Assembly (NCBI GenBank): GCA_032191485.1
Contig: JAVDOI010000008.1
Span: forward strand, 1,043,501 to 1,107,500
DNA length: 64,000 nt
Source of the DNA: Leptoclinus maculatus
Lineage: Eukaryota > Chordata > Actinopteri > Perciformes > Stichaeidae
Direction of reading: 5' to 3'
In this document: positions 43,573 to 55,234 of the stretch, in pieces
How the letters are laid out: each line of letters opens with the position of its first letter
Position numbering within the stretch: position 1 is the stretch's first letter
Position numbers and translations under genes: made by a program
The notes under the pieces: model-generated
Databases searched by the model: none
What the model was told of the DNA's origin: nothing
What the model saw: the letters and a program-made list of their open reading frames with translations, nothing else

Positions 43573-44412
43573 ACCAACAATAATCAAATTGTATCAAACC
43601 CCATCACGTTGAAACAGGGATGTTCAGGTAAGAAGCATGCTAGATCCCTGAAGCAGAAAGAGGTGATAATTGACTCCCAGATTACAGAGCAAATGGGACG
43701 GTTGATCAATAATTAACTCGTAGTTTTAAAACTCTGCTCATTAGCATTTGAATACACAATGTGTGCCCTTGTTACGCCTAAACACTTCTGAGTTTGCACA
43801 TTTTAACCGCTTCTTCACAAAGGGGCTGACCGAGCAAAACATTTTAAGTGATAAAAACATTTGGTTTACCATAAAAGGGAATAATAAGAGGGAAACCTTT
43901 CTAGGGCAGCAACATATGATCAATTACACAAACTTTTTTTTGTCCAAAAATTGTAAAAACAACAACGCTGGTTTCACATTATCGGGCAGAAATTCCATAA
44001 TAACCTTTCAGTGTATTGTAATTCAACGGTCTCAGAGAAAACTAGACCTCTGCACCTCCTCTTGGCTCGGTTGTCAGGCTTCAGAAGATCTAGCCTGAGA
44101 CGAGAGACTCGCACGTCATTTCAGAGAGAGGACGTTCCTATTGGCTGTTCTACAAATACAAATGCGCGAGCACGTCCCTTCGGGGAAAGTCTGCAGAAAA
44201 AGTTGCTATAACAACATTGGCAACATCTGCCTATACAAAGCAACCCCCCCCCCCAAAAAAGAAGACAGGCCCAGCCTGATGATGTGTACTCGTACAGGTT
44301 ACTGTATAAAGCAGGTGCATATTCTCGTGTGGTGAGAGGAGCTTAAGTCAGAGAGGAGGGCTTTCATTTCAATTATGCAGTGTTTTTTTCTCAAAAAAAA
44401 CTGCCTACCTAA

Positions 44413-45012
44413 GCTTTAAAGTTACTGTTTGGAATTTTGTACTGGTTATGAAACCAATTTAACACTGATGCCTCTAAATGCTCTACATAAATAAGTGAGA
44501 TCACCAGCGAGAAGATTGGCTCTTTGTACATAGTTATTCTAAAATAACTGAAAATCAGTGAAATCATGCAGGTTCACCAGAAACTCCCTCAGCTCAGACT
44601 CCAGCGGGGCCGTCAGCAGCGACCAGCCGGCCGCAGACAGACCCAGATCCAGATCCGGCTTCTCTGCAGCCTTTGACCTGCAGGAGGAAGCTCTGGTGGG
44701 CGGAAGAAAGCTCAGAGCTCAGCGCACAGCAGAAGCATCCCCTCCTCCGGCCAGGAGCAGAGCTTCACCTCGCTGCTCCGCTGGGAGCCAACACCGACAC
44801 CACGCTGCTGGAGGCCCGGGCAGGACTGCAGGGCCCGCTGGAGACGGGGGAACCAGAAGCAGTACTATGCGTAGCAGACTGTCAGATGCCTGCTTCAGTA
44901 AAGTTACGAATTTTACTAAAAGAGACTCCAGTGCTCGGAAACTCCACAACTTGTATCCACAGGGGCCCCCAAAATCAACACAAAATAAAAGGTCCTTGTA
45001 GTAACTTTAAGA
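44413..45012. mobile_element. 600-bp repeat with TTTAAAGTTACT-type inverted ends
   Basis: The left end CTTTAAAGTTACTGTTTGGA pairs with the complement of TCCTTGTAGTAACTTTAAGA at the right end (TTAAAGTTACT is shared). The right 100 bp recur at 9760-9897. The interior is GC-rich and opens two overlapping frames of about 140 codons with no recognised similarity. The sequence arrangement suggests a non-autonomous DNA element. Confidence 0.55.
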
Positions 45013-45047
45013 GGCTGGTACCAGCGAACGTTTCACTCAGTTTTCAA

Positions 45048-45145
45048 GCAAAATGCCAAACGATGAATCAATTATAATAAATAGTTGCTGATTCAGTGCC
45101 CACTGTCCAACTAATCGATTCAGCTCTCAATTATTCCCAGAATTT
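45048..45145. repeat. AATCGATTA-type dispersed repeat fragment
   Basis: AAAATGCCAAACGATGAATC, ATAGTTGCTGATTCAG and CAACTAATCGATTCAGCTCT match the family also seen inverted at 12320-12565. Confidence 0.45.
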
Positions 45146-45387
45146 GCAGTGATGCACTTCCAACTGTTGGCTCTCTGCTTTAGCTATAAAATGTGACAAA
45201 TTAACAATAAACTACTGCCGATGCTCTCAAGTCTCCAGCCGCCCGTCTGACAGTCTGAGGGCCAGATGCACTCATCAAGTGGGAAGACGGGAGCAGGCAT
45301 GACAGACTGTGATGCAACTCACGATTCAGGACAGGTACTGAACAGCATGTCAGCAGCCTCTTCCTGACGCGTTTCATTCCTCTCTCC

Positions 45388-45418
<31 letters not shown>

Positions 45419-45660
45419 CTTCCCTCCCTCTCCCTGTCTCTCTCCCTCCCTGTCCTCACAGCATTCCAAGCGGGCAGCAATAAAAACAAGGCAGGGCCAT
45501 TGTGCAATCTAGAGGTTTGATTTCTCCATTATGAGCCACTGACTCGCTCACGTGGGAGAAAAAGAGTAATGGCAAAGATATTTGGAGTGGTCCTAACCTC
45601 AGGAACACTTCCTCTTTGTCATCCTTTAAAACCATTTCTCCTTTTCCTGCACAGACGAGC

Positions 45661-45684
45661 GTATATATATATATATATATATAT
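45661..45684. repeat. (TA)n microsatellite
   Basis: Twelve TA units in the lmna-mex3a intergenic region. A CT-rich run lies nearby at about 45387-45420. Confidence 0.85.
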
Positions 45685-46420
45685 CTCATGTCTGGATTAC
45701 TTTTCAGATATCGTTGTGAAACCAAGATGACTTATTTGTGCAAAGCAACAGTTCACAGAGACATTAATCTTTCATTTGACAAACCAGCGCAGTCAGTTTC
45801 TCAGAAACACGTCCACTATATAATATAATTGTAAAGCAGTCTCTCACTTTGTTATCTCTGCTGCTCGAGAGTCCATTGTTGACACAAAGTGCTTTATTCT
45901 TTAATAAAAGACTCAGATATGGCATCATATCTCTGTCCAACGCACAAGAGCCTGTTCTTCACAATTCTGCTCGTTCTTTGTTTGCTTTTCAAAGTAAAGC
46001 TAAATATGTGTTTAATATTCTACTTCTGCATGTATAACGTCAAACCATTGTTGCTTTGCTTACCATGCAAATTACTCTCCATGTGATCATGGCAGCCTTC
46101 ACTCTTATGTAAATTCATTTTGATAGTTTTCATAATGTTTGACTAAATATTGCTGAGACAGGCAGCACAATGTGTTGTCGTTGATGAGGGGCTCTTCTTT
46201 CTTGAGTGCGTCTAAACAGATATAAACCAAACCATCTCATTACTTCCATCAGCAACATGAGGAAGTGACTGTCCCAGGAGGAGATTGAGGAAACTGTTAA
46301 CAGAGCAGAGTCCTCATCCAGGCTAAATAATCCTCAACCACCGTGGGTTCAGCATTCACATGTGTGTGATGTTACAGTGGTGAACAATAAAATAAAAACA
46401 CACAGAGTGTGGCTGCGATC

Positions 46421-46894
46421 AGTGGCAGAAAGAATCATATTTACCTCAGTACTACAACTTTACATACATATTTGAGTTTACTGCACTCATGCTGTATTCA
46501 TTTGACAATTACTTTTCAGATTAAAATATATAAATCATTCAATTGTCCAATGGTATAACATAGGTAGAATAGGCTCCATGTGTATTTTTGAATCCATTTT
46601 CATTTATTGTATTCTTTTTATTATTATATTACATAATATTTATATATTTTCTGCACCAGTCTCCAGTTAATATTCGTATTGCTTTATTATCTGTAAATTG
46701 CACTAACCTGTACTTAAAAGTGACGTACAGATGATTCAAACTTCTATAAAAAGGACAGGTTCACGTTTCAAGTACTTAAAGTATCAACAGTACTTAAATA
46801 GTTTTACATGCAAGTCTTTTACTTGTAGCTGAGTATTTCCACAGTGTGGTATTTGTATTTTATATTGTAAAAAAGGAATACTTCTTCCACCTCT
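46421..46894. mobile_element. Degraded hAT-like repeat
   Basis: Left CAGTGGCAGAAAGAATCATA and right (complement) CAGAGGTGGAAGAAGTATTC resemble the ends of the MITE at 7847-8160. No target duplication is visible. The interior is AT-rich and non-coding. Confidence 0.5.
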
Positions 46895-48335
46895 GGGTGT
46901 AACAGCGTGTCCGTCTGTCCCTGCTGAATGAAGCTGCAGCGCGCTCACACTGCGCCTCTCTGGCGCCCCCTGCCGTGTGTTTGGTCACCTCGAGTCATCC
47001 ACAGATGCTAAACGCCATCCATGGTCGGACCCACTGAATGGAAACTTATGCCTCCAAGTGGGTAATATCTCTCACTTAGTTCACGAGTTAGTTCAACACC
47101 CTGTCAGCTCGTCCCATTTAAACAAATACATTTAAAAAAGCCTCCAAATACACAACGTAAAGCCATCTTAGAGATATTTACACTGCGACATATTGTTGAC
47201 TCGACAGTCTTACCGTCGCTCCTTGGAAAAGCTTTTTTCCTGCAGTCGTTTCAAACGCGTCCCCCCCTCCTTTCCACGGTCACCGTTGACCTTACAAAAT
47301 GTCCACAGTCGAGTTAATCATGATGTTATCCACTGGGCCGGGTTTTTCTTTCGGTGGTGGCGAACTCCTTTGAGGCGAGCAGGCAGCCGACAGCCACCTG
47401 CAAATCGACACGCTTGATTAGACTGACAATCTGTGCTAATTACGATGCAGCCTGCACGCGCGCCACCTCGCGGCCACTATTAAGATTTAGGTCCGCGTTG
47501 TATTGAGATTATACCGAGATTATGGTTAACTGGTGGTGGTGAATGCAAATTTGTGAACCCCCCAAAAAAGACATACATACACACATTTGTGTATGTATGT
47601 ATGTATATATATATATACGTACGTGGCTCTTGTTTCAAAGAATTATTGGTCGTGTAACTGTTCCTGCATTTCCACACTATAGTTGCAAAGAGATGCACTC
47701 CAAAAGTGGGGTTGTGTGTATATGTATTAAACACCCAATTCCGGTACCTGTTATCACAACATGATCGCTTTACATGGACCCCACTTTGGCAATGATTGAT
47801 CTCCTGACCTGAATTGATAATTTAATTAAACCGCCTGCCAGGAAGCGCCATACAACTATTCCTCAAGGCAGCTATACCAGCGTGACTGCCACTATCAAGC
47901 TGTACAGATGGCCCAGTTGAAGGGTGCAGTCAGTTTAATTCCCTGTGATCCCAAACTCAAACACAAACAAACAAAAAAAATGCAAATTAAAATCAACTCA
48001 AGTGTGCTGCTGGAGATATTTTACAGAGCTGTATCATTATGTAACAGCAACATCATGAATTTTACACGACCTATGTTACTGAGCTGTACATTTTTTTTTA
48101 CATTCATAATGATCATAAATGATGGAACAGCTCAGTCAGTGGGTCACTTGGAGGCATCAGAGAATGTGCTGTGATTGTGGCCCATAGAGGTGCACCTTCA
48201 GGACAGTATTAGCTTGTCATCATTTGTACGTTTGGGGAAACGTAGATTAAGATTAACAACAGTTGTAACTTTCCAACAGTAAACATGTTTCTGACATTTT
48301 AGGAATAATAACAGTGTGGTCCAAAACACCGATCT

Positions 48336-49650
48336 CCAAGAAGTACTCAGATCCTGAAATAAAATCGACACCACGCTTTAAAAATGCTTCAATACAAACT
48401 AAAGTGACACATTAAAATATAAATTACTATTACAAAATGCACTTAAAGTATCCAGAGTGAGAGCATCTCATTGTGCTAAATTTACCCTTTGAGATCATAA
48501 ATATAAAATGTTCGATCATCATTATCAGTACTTTGATGTTGTAGCTGGTCAACCTGCTAATTGTATTTATTTAGTGCGCTTGATTTGATTAAATTTACTT
48601 TAGTTACATTCATTCAAAGAGGTTATCAGTGGCACGGTGAATGCTGGAGGCAGTGTGGTTAAAAAAAGATTTCTGACCATTTTTACATTTTCTGGCCTTT
48701 TATCTTTTCATATTGGCAAAAGATTACTATGGAAATAATGAAGACTTTTGGAATATACATTGATTGCTCTATTGTCACATTCAGGCATGGCTCAAGATGA
48801 ATATCTCTTTAAAATACTACAAGAAAGCCATCACATAGATTCAGCAACTCCCCAACAAAGGATTAATGGAGTGCAATTGTAAAGGAAATAATCTGTATGG
48901 AGAAATTGACCTTTGCTTTCAGACTACGATGTGTTCAATAAGTAAAATACTGGAACAAAAGTACAACATATGTATACTTATAAGCCGTAACCCTTTACAC
49001 GTCACACTGAAAGACCCTTTTCTTACAAAATTGTCACCACAAAGCATTAAAAACGTTTTTTATGTTAATCTGCAAAGCAACTGTTAATAATATGGCCTTC
49101 AGATAGATGGGCACACAAAAAAAAAGCACAAAACGTCCCTCTGAAATGTAATGGAGGTGAAGTACTTCACTTACAGGAAGTGAAAGTAGCACAATGTAAA
49201 ACATCGGCTATATTACTAAAGTAAATACAATATAAAGCTAAATGTACTTAAAGTCTCAGAAGTACTGAAAGGGCATAATGGACCTTCCAGCGTGTGCTAA
49301 TACAGATATATGTTGTAGTTGGTAAAAGTGGAGATCATTTCAACAAATTTACATATTGTTGGGTAGCAACATGTGTCATATTCTATAAACTAATGATATA
49401 TTTTGCGTGTAAAATCTAAATGTACAAGGTAAATGCTGTGGAGTAGAGGTAAAAAGAAGCATTCAATGAAAAGTACTCAAGTAAAGTACAAATATCTCAG
49501 AATTGTACTGCACAACACTTGAGTAATGTTTTTAGTCACTTTCCTCCAACTGCTATTAAATGTAAATACTCAAGTAAATCATGTTTGTCTGAAACTGCAC
49601 AACAGTACTCGTGTAAATGTACTCAATTACTTTCCATCACTGATGATACA
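48336..49650. repeat. Fragments of ACTCAAGTA-type fish hAT repeat
   Basis: AAGTACTCAGATCCTGAAAT at the left and AAAGTACTCAAGTAAAGTAC, TTGTACTGCACAACACTTGA and ATGTACTCAATTACTTTCCA ending in TCACTG at the right are typical of a very common teleost repeat. The middle is unrelated or heavily diverged, so this may be one interrupted or two separate copies. Confidence 0.45.
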
Positions 49651-50240
49651 TGTCTGACAATGACATTAATGGCTTTAAAGTGCATCTACTTTGCATTTTG
49701 TCTCCTATCCGATGTAAAAAAAACCAACTAAATCTTAAAGTGCATTAAAGCTGCGTCGTGTGCAATCAGGTGTGAGAGTTTATCTCTAAGAAGCCACCAT
49801 AACTCATCAACAGCATTAACGTGCAGACTTCTTAAAAAAGAGAGAAAAAAGTAGACTTTCACTGCGTCCAATTAAAGCCAGATCTAAATCAACTGACACG
49901 TTGTCTGCTAAATGAGAAAAGGAATGGCAGGAGTAGAATGAGGACCAAGACGGGACTCTTCAAAGCTTTCTGTGTCTTGTGTGAGATCACCGCCGTGCGG
50001 GAAGCGAGCGGTGAGGTGAGCCTTAGTCATCACTAGGCGTGTCACTGGCTGCACAGCATCAATGTGATTAGAGAGGGGGAGGGGGAGGGGGAGGAGGGGG
50101 GGGGGGGGAGTGTGAGAGAGATGACCTAATACTCTGTAAAAAGCTATGAAGTCATACTACCTGACTCATATTCCCAGCTGACACCAGCTCTCCCAATCAC
50201 AACATCCCAGTGCATTTATGGGTTTGTTGTTAGCGGGAGA

Positions 50241-50248
50241 GAGTGTGT

Positions 50249-50321
<73 letters not shown>

Positions 50322-50326
50322 TGTGT

Positions 50327-50379
<53 letters not shown>

Positions 50380-50399
50380 GTGTGTGTGCGCGCGTGTGT
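50241..50399. repeat. (GT)n microsatellite with interruptions
   Basis: About 155 bp of GT units with single-base interruptions (GAGT, CTGT, TTGT), ending GCGCGCGTGTGT. Confidence 0.95.
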
Positions 50400-50483
50400 C
50401 ACACACTGATGTCCACAGAGTTTAAAGATGGAAAAATAAAGTACAGACATGATTGTTGAACCAGCGGATTTGCTGCCACAATG

Positions 50484-50760
50484 AATTAATAACAAAATTA
50501 TTTTCATAATTTATTATTCACTTATCAAGTACATGTCAAACAATCTCTGGTTCCAGCTTCTCACATGTGAAGATTTGCTGTTTTAAATTGAATATCTTCT
50601 GGTCATAACAAGCGTTTTCAACATGTCGCCTTGGGCTCTGGGAAACTGTGATTAGCATTTAGCACTATTTTTCCACCATTTATAGACTAAATGATGAATT
50701 GACTTGTAAAAAAAACAAACATGAATCAATAATGAAAATAATCGCTGTAGTGTAATCATT
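50484..50760 (+). repeat. AATCGATTA-type dispersed repeat, forward copy
   Basis: CTCTGGTTCCAGCTTCTCAC, GGGCTCTGGGAAACTGTGAT and TATAGACTAAATGATGAATT appear in the same order as the copy at 35025-35215. The tail includes ATCAATAATGAAAATAATCG. Confidence 0.65.
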
Positions 50761-51661
50761 GTAGCCTTAAGAAAACAACCACGGTTGTGAATACCACATC
50801 ACTTTGAGCTGTCTTTGGTTTTAAAGGTGGAGCTTAGTGTGGTGATTTTTGCTGACTTACCCCAAAGATGAAAGATGGAGTTTCATGCGTTATTCTATAG
50901 TATTCTATCTATTCTTTGCTTGTTTTTTGTTTAATTCTACCATCATGATGTGCAGTCTGTCTGTACTCGTGTTGCTGCTGCACTGGCCTGTTCTCTCAAC
51001 AGCGGAAAAAAAGCTTACAGCAAATAAAAACCAACACAAATGAGCAAACAAATACAAAAAAATGGAGGGGAAAAACAAACAAACACAACGTGGCCTCCGG
51101 ATTTACAGTTTCATCTGGTCAGCTGATCGACTTCAGGGCTCTCGTCAGCTTACGAGCACAAAGATGTGGTATCATTTGCATGAGGTCTTACATCATCGCT
51201 GAGAGCCCGCTCACTATGGCATCAGCACGTGGTGCTCAGCCAACACGTCCCTTTGTGCTCGCAGAAGCCTCATTCAAGTGACAGCGGGGGCACCAGAAAA
51301 GTCTTGAAAGGGACATCTGGCCGTGGAAGTCAAAGGGACGTCCTTTAGGGATTCTTCGACATGTCTTCACAGCCTATTAGGCTGTGTACTCTTTGGGAGA
51401 CAGACACCGTCCATATAGGTGAAAGCCATATTTGCATGGGCTCTTGGACAAAGAGGTTGGTAGGCTCTATGTGTCTCTGCGGCACAGTAAACCACAGCAT
51501 CTCCTCAAAGATGCCAGTCAGCCTTTCATCAGGGGGGGGGGGGGGAAGAGAAACAGCACTACTGTGACGACCAGATGGTCAAGATCATTGAGTTTTTTTG
51601 TTTTTTTTCATGTGCAAGTAACATGACCTCAGCACTCTGGGTTTCACAAGTACCACGCAGC

Positions 51662-51663
<2 letters not shown>

Positions 51664-51731
<68 letters not shown>
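51664..51731. repeat. (CA)n microsatellite
   Basis: About 33 uninterrupted CA units. Confidence 0.95.
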
Positions 51732-51734
<3 letters not shown>

Positions 51735-52819
51735 AATGACAATCGTAGCCCACAGCTAAAGAAACTGAGGTCTGAATGAAAACCAGACCTGCTGCGGTTC
51801 ATTCAGAGCCCGGAGACGGCTTAGTTCAGGGTCACAGAGGTTATGTGGTACAGCAGCATCACCAGTCAGACCTCCAACAGGCCACACCAAAACTCACACA
51901 TCCAGGCAGAGAGGGCTGTGTTGGAGAGGAGGAGGGGAGGGTGGGGAGGGGGGAACACTATCCCAGATCCATGCTTTTTATTGATCGGGGCTCTGGGCTC
52001 CCAGCAGACCCCTTTTAATGGAAATCCAGACGACCTCTTGGACGCACTGGCCTCATCGGTGCGACCACACTGCTGGTCACCACCCTCTCGCCCAATCCTC
52101 TGGCCTCTCCACTGGGTGGGGTTTGGGGATTGGGGCCAGACCTCCTGAGCCCACCCTCTGGTCCTTCATGCATCACGCAATCCTGTTCTCCTCCTCCTGC
52201 TGCTGCTGTTTTTTTTTTTTCATCCCTGTTATTGGGTGGAGTGGGGATGTTTTAATCCTGGACTCACACCAGGAGTCTCCCTGTGAGTTCTCATCTGCAA
52301 CGCACCCTTAGGGAACCAACCCCGTCCTGATTGGCACCCAGAGCGCACGTCTAGACTGTGATTATGCATGTGAATACACCTGCTCTATCTTTCTGGGACC
52401 ATTTCAATGCAACATTTATGTTTGTTTTTTTTTACTTTCAGAACTGGTGTTTGGAATGATATTGTTGCACAATTCTATGTGTTATTAAAAGGCAGACGGC
52501 GTCCTCACTAGAAATGCTAAAATATTCATCTCTGTAAGAGTCGCACTCTTACTATTGTGTGCTATTTGTGTGTAGCGTTGTAGTGGGTTTCTTGTATGTT
52601 TTTTATGGTATATCTTTGTATTATGCCTTTTCCTTTTACTGTTATTGTCTTGTCCTTGTTTGACCTGCCAAGGGACTGCAGATGCAAATGAGCTTAAGCT
52701 AGAATCTGGTACAGTGCATCGAATGGTGACATTTATGTTTAAACTGTACATGGTCCCTTTCAAATGAATAAATAAATAAAATAAATAAATCAGTCGTTCA
52801 TATAAGGCCAAAAAGGAAG

Positions 52820-52820
<1 letters not shown>

Positions 52821-52882
<62 letters not shown>
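52821..52882. repeat. (GT)n microsatellite
   Basis: About 30 GT units. The sequence just before it holds an (AAATA)n-like run (about 52766-52790). Confidence 0.95.
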
Positions 52883-52885
<3 letters not shown>

Positions 52886-54133
52886 TGTTATATTTCAGTG
52901 ATAACTGAGTTACAGTGTGGGAAAGCACCACACGTGATGGGGAGTAATTAATTGAATGTAATGGATGGGGTTAAAACGCACAAGTTATCCACGGGGTGAA
53001 TTCAACACCTCCCTTTGGGGACGCAAAGCAAGCACAACAAGATAATTCCTCCAACAGCAATTTAGATATCAGCGAACATCAAGTGTTCACACGTATGTAA
53101 AGATATCTCTTTTCTGGAGGGGTGGAGAGATAAACAACAACAACAAAACCAACGGCGGAGCAGTGGAGCATTGAATGTTTTCTCAAACATCCCCAGAGTT
53201 CTCCTTGTCGTTCAGGTAACAGATACTCCCTGTACATCCCACCATGCATATGCACAGATGGTAATGACAGGCTAAGCTTCAGTTAGACTGACACTTTGAG
53301 GAAGCTGAAAACATGGACATCGGTTGTTGTTCAGCACTGTGTGCCAAACTACAGCCCATACCAGCTCCAGTGTTTCCTCAAAGCTTTGATATTTATGGTG
53401 TTGACCAAAGTGTATTGGCTAATAATAATAATTTACAACTCAAGTCAAGAAAATAATTATATCAAAAGAGGAATCTCCCCACTTTATTTTCTGCTCATAT
53501 CATTGTAAACAGATGTAGCCATCATTTCCACATTTTAATAACAATACATGGAAGTTGCAGGTACTTTTGAAACAAACAAAAAAAACAATCTTCAAAAAAG
53601 GGAAAAGGTCTGACTAAATGTATGAACTGCATTGATAAATATGTTTTTCCCCCCTCAATGTTGTTATTATTATCATCCATTCTGCAGTTTAAGTCTTTGT
53701 GTAGTACTACAACCATGCCGTCAGGCGTGGTTTCTGTCGAGGACATCTTGGGGAGTCTATACGCGAAACGAACGGCGCGGTTCTTTGTTCACCGGGGCTG
53801 CTGCTGCTGCTTTCTTTTTTCTTCTTTTTTTTTTTTAACGGGAAATGTGCGAGGGCTTTTCTGATGTTTCCCCCGCTGCATAGGGTCTGCAACGCCTGTC
53901 TGACAACTCCCTTTCTCCTCCTCGTATACAGCCCCCACCGCCCCAGACACCCTCTTTCCCTCCTATACATAACATCCTCATGCGCAACGGCGCCGGAGAC
54001 AAAAACGCGGTGACCTGCCGCAAAGCACGGCTACATAGAGGTGGGCGGACCCCCCCCCCACACACCCAAAAATAATGTCACAAACTCCTTTACCCCAAAA
54101 AATCATGTCAGATGGTCCATGTCCCCCCCCCCC

Positions 54134-54813
54134 CTAACATAAAAACGCACGAGCCCACTTGTTTTTTTTTGTATCTCTCAATGATAAAGTTGACATCATC
54201 TTTTCAGCAGCACCACCGGATGACCATGTGCGCACTCGTACTTGCACCTTTTCGGTAACGCAACTGTTTACATCCCGAATGGCTGTTACATAAGTCGCCC
54301 AAACTGCGGTTTTTTTTTGTGGGTTTTTTGTTTTGTTTTTTTTGTTCAGGCTGCACCGCAGCTCGTGTCGCTGTGAACGAGTCTGCGGTAACAGTGCGGC
54401 GGCGGGGAGGTAAACGGTGAGGTATTTCTCCCTTTCTATAGGTGGCGACGGGGAGGCAGCTCGATTTGAGATGCCACGGGCTCGGGAACCTGAGACGGAA
54501 TGGTACAACGGGAGGGCGGCTCGTTTTGTCTCGGCGAGGAGCGGGAGCTGTGTAAACCAGACTGGGTGGAGCAACGCACCGCCCGCCCCATCCATCGCGC
54601 AGACGGCCTTGTGTCCCGTTCGCCTGGAGCTCGGAGAGAGACTACTGTACTGAAAAGTCTGGCGGATAGAGAGAGAGAGAGGGGGCCGGTCTATGGGAGG
54701 GACTAGCGCAGAGGGGGGAATCGGAAGGAGGAGGGGGCGAGGAGGAGGAGGCGGCACGGTTGTTTCTCCAGTCTCTTTCCCCTGTCTTTGTCTCATACAC
54801 TCTTTTGTTAGCC
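54134..54813 (+). promoter_or_regulatory. mex3a: Candidate mex3a promoter / 5' UTR (CpG-rich)
   Basis: The stretch before the mex3a start is visibly GC- and CpG-rich (GGCGGCGGGG, CGGCTCG, GGCGACGGGG), in contrast to the AT-rich flank, and CpG richness continues through exon 1. No clear TATA box or initiator was identified, so the start site is not placed. Pyrimidine-rich sequence precedes the ATG. Confidence 0.5.
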
Positions 54814-55234
54814 ATGCCTAGCCTGCTGGTTTTAGCAGGGATCATGGAGAAAAACGGGGGCTATGCCGGGGATCTGGCCGGCTCCGGCTTCGGAGGCGAC
54901 GGTCTCCTCGTGCCGCCCGACGAGGAGGAAGACGACTCCCGTGCCCTCAGGGTCGCGCTGGGCCAGTTGTCTCTGCTGGGGCTCGGGGGGGAAGGCGAGG
55001 ACGGCGGCGGCGGAGCCCCGACAACAGGAGTGCAGGACCGGAGCAACAATAACAACAACCACCACAACCACACGAACAACGTCGGCGGGGACGCGGCGAT
55101 CCTGCAAGGGAAGAGCAAGTTGTGCGCCCTGTACGAGAGCTCCTCAAGTGAGACGAAGGGACGAGGCTGCAACATAACAGAATGCGTCCCAGTGCCCAGC
55201 TCTGAACATGTGGCCGAAATAGTGGGGAGACAAG
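54814..55234 (+). CDS. mex3a: mex3a exon 1
   Basis: The exon encodes residues 1-140 and the first base of Gly141. It contains the conserved N-terminus, an acidic patch (PDEEEDDS), a Gly-rich stretch, an Asn/His tract and TECVPVPSSEHVAEIVGRQ at the start of KH1. The donor is GTAAAC. Splitting the KH1 GxxG loop at this junction is typical of the vertebrate Mex3 genes. Confidence 0.93.

Noticed and set aside
44558..45077. Two overlapping frames of 134 and 147 codons
   Set aside because: They lie inside a dispersed repeat with inverted ends and show no family similarity.
54134..54796. 220-codon open frame on the minus strand opposite the mex3a promoter
   Set aside because: Pro/Ser/Arg-rich translation of CpG-rich leader DNA with no recognisable domain. 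It lies over the promoter and 5' UTR of mex3a.
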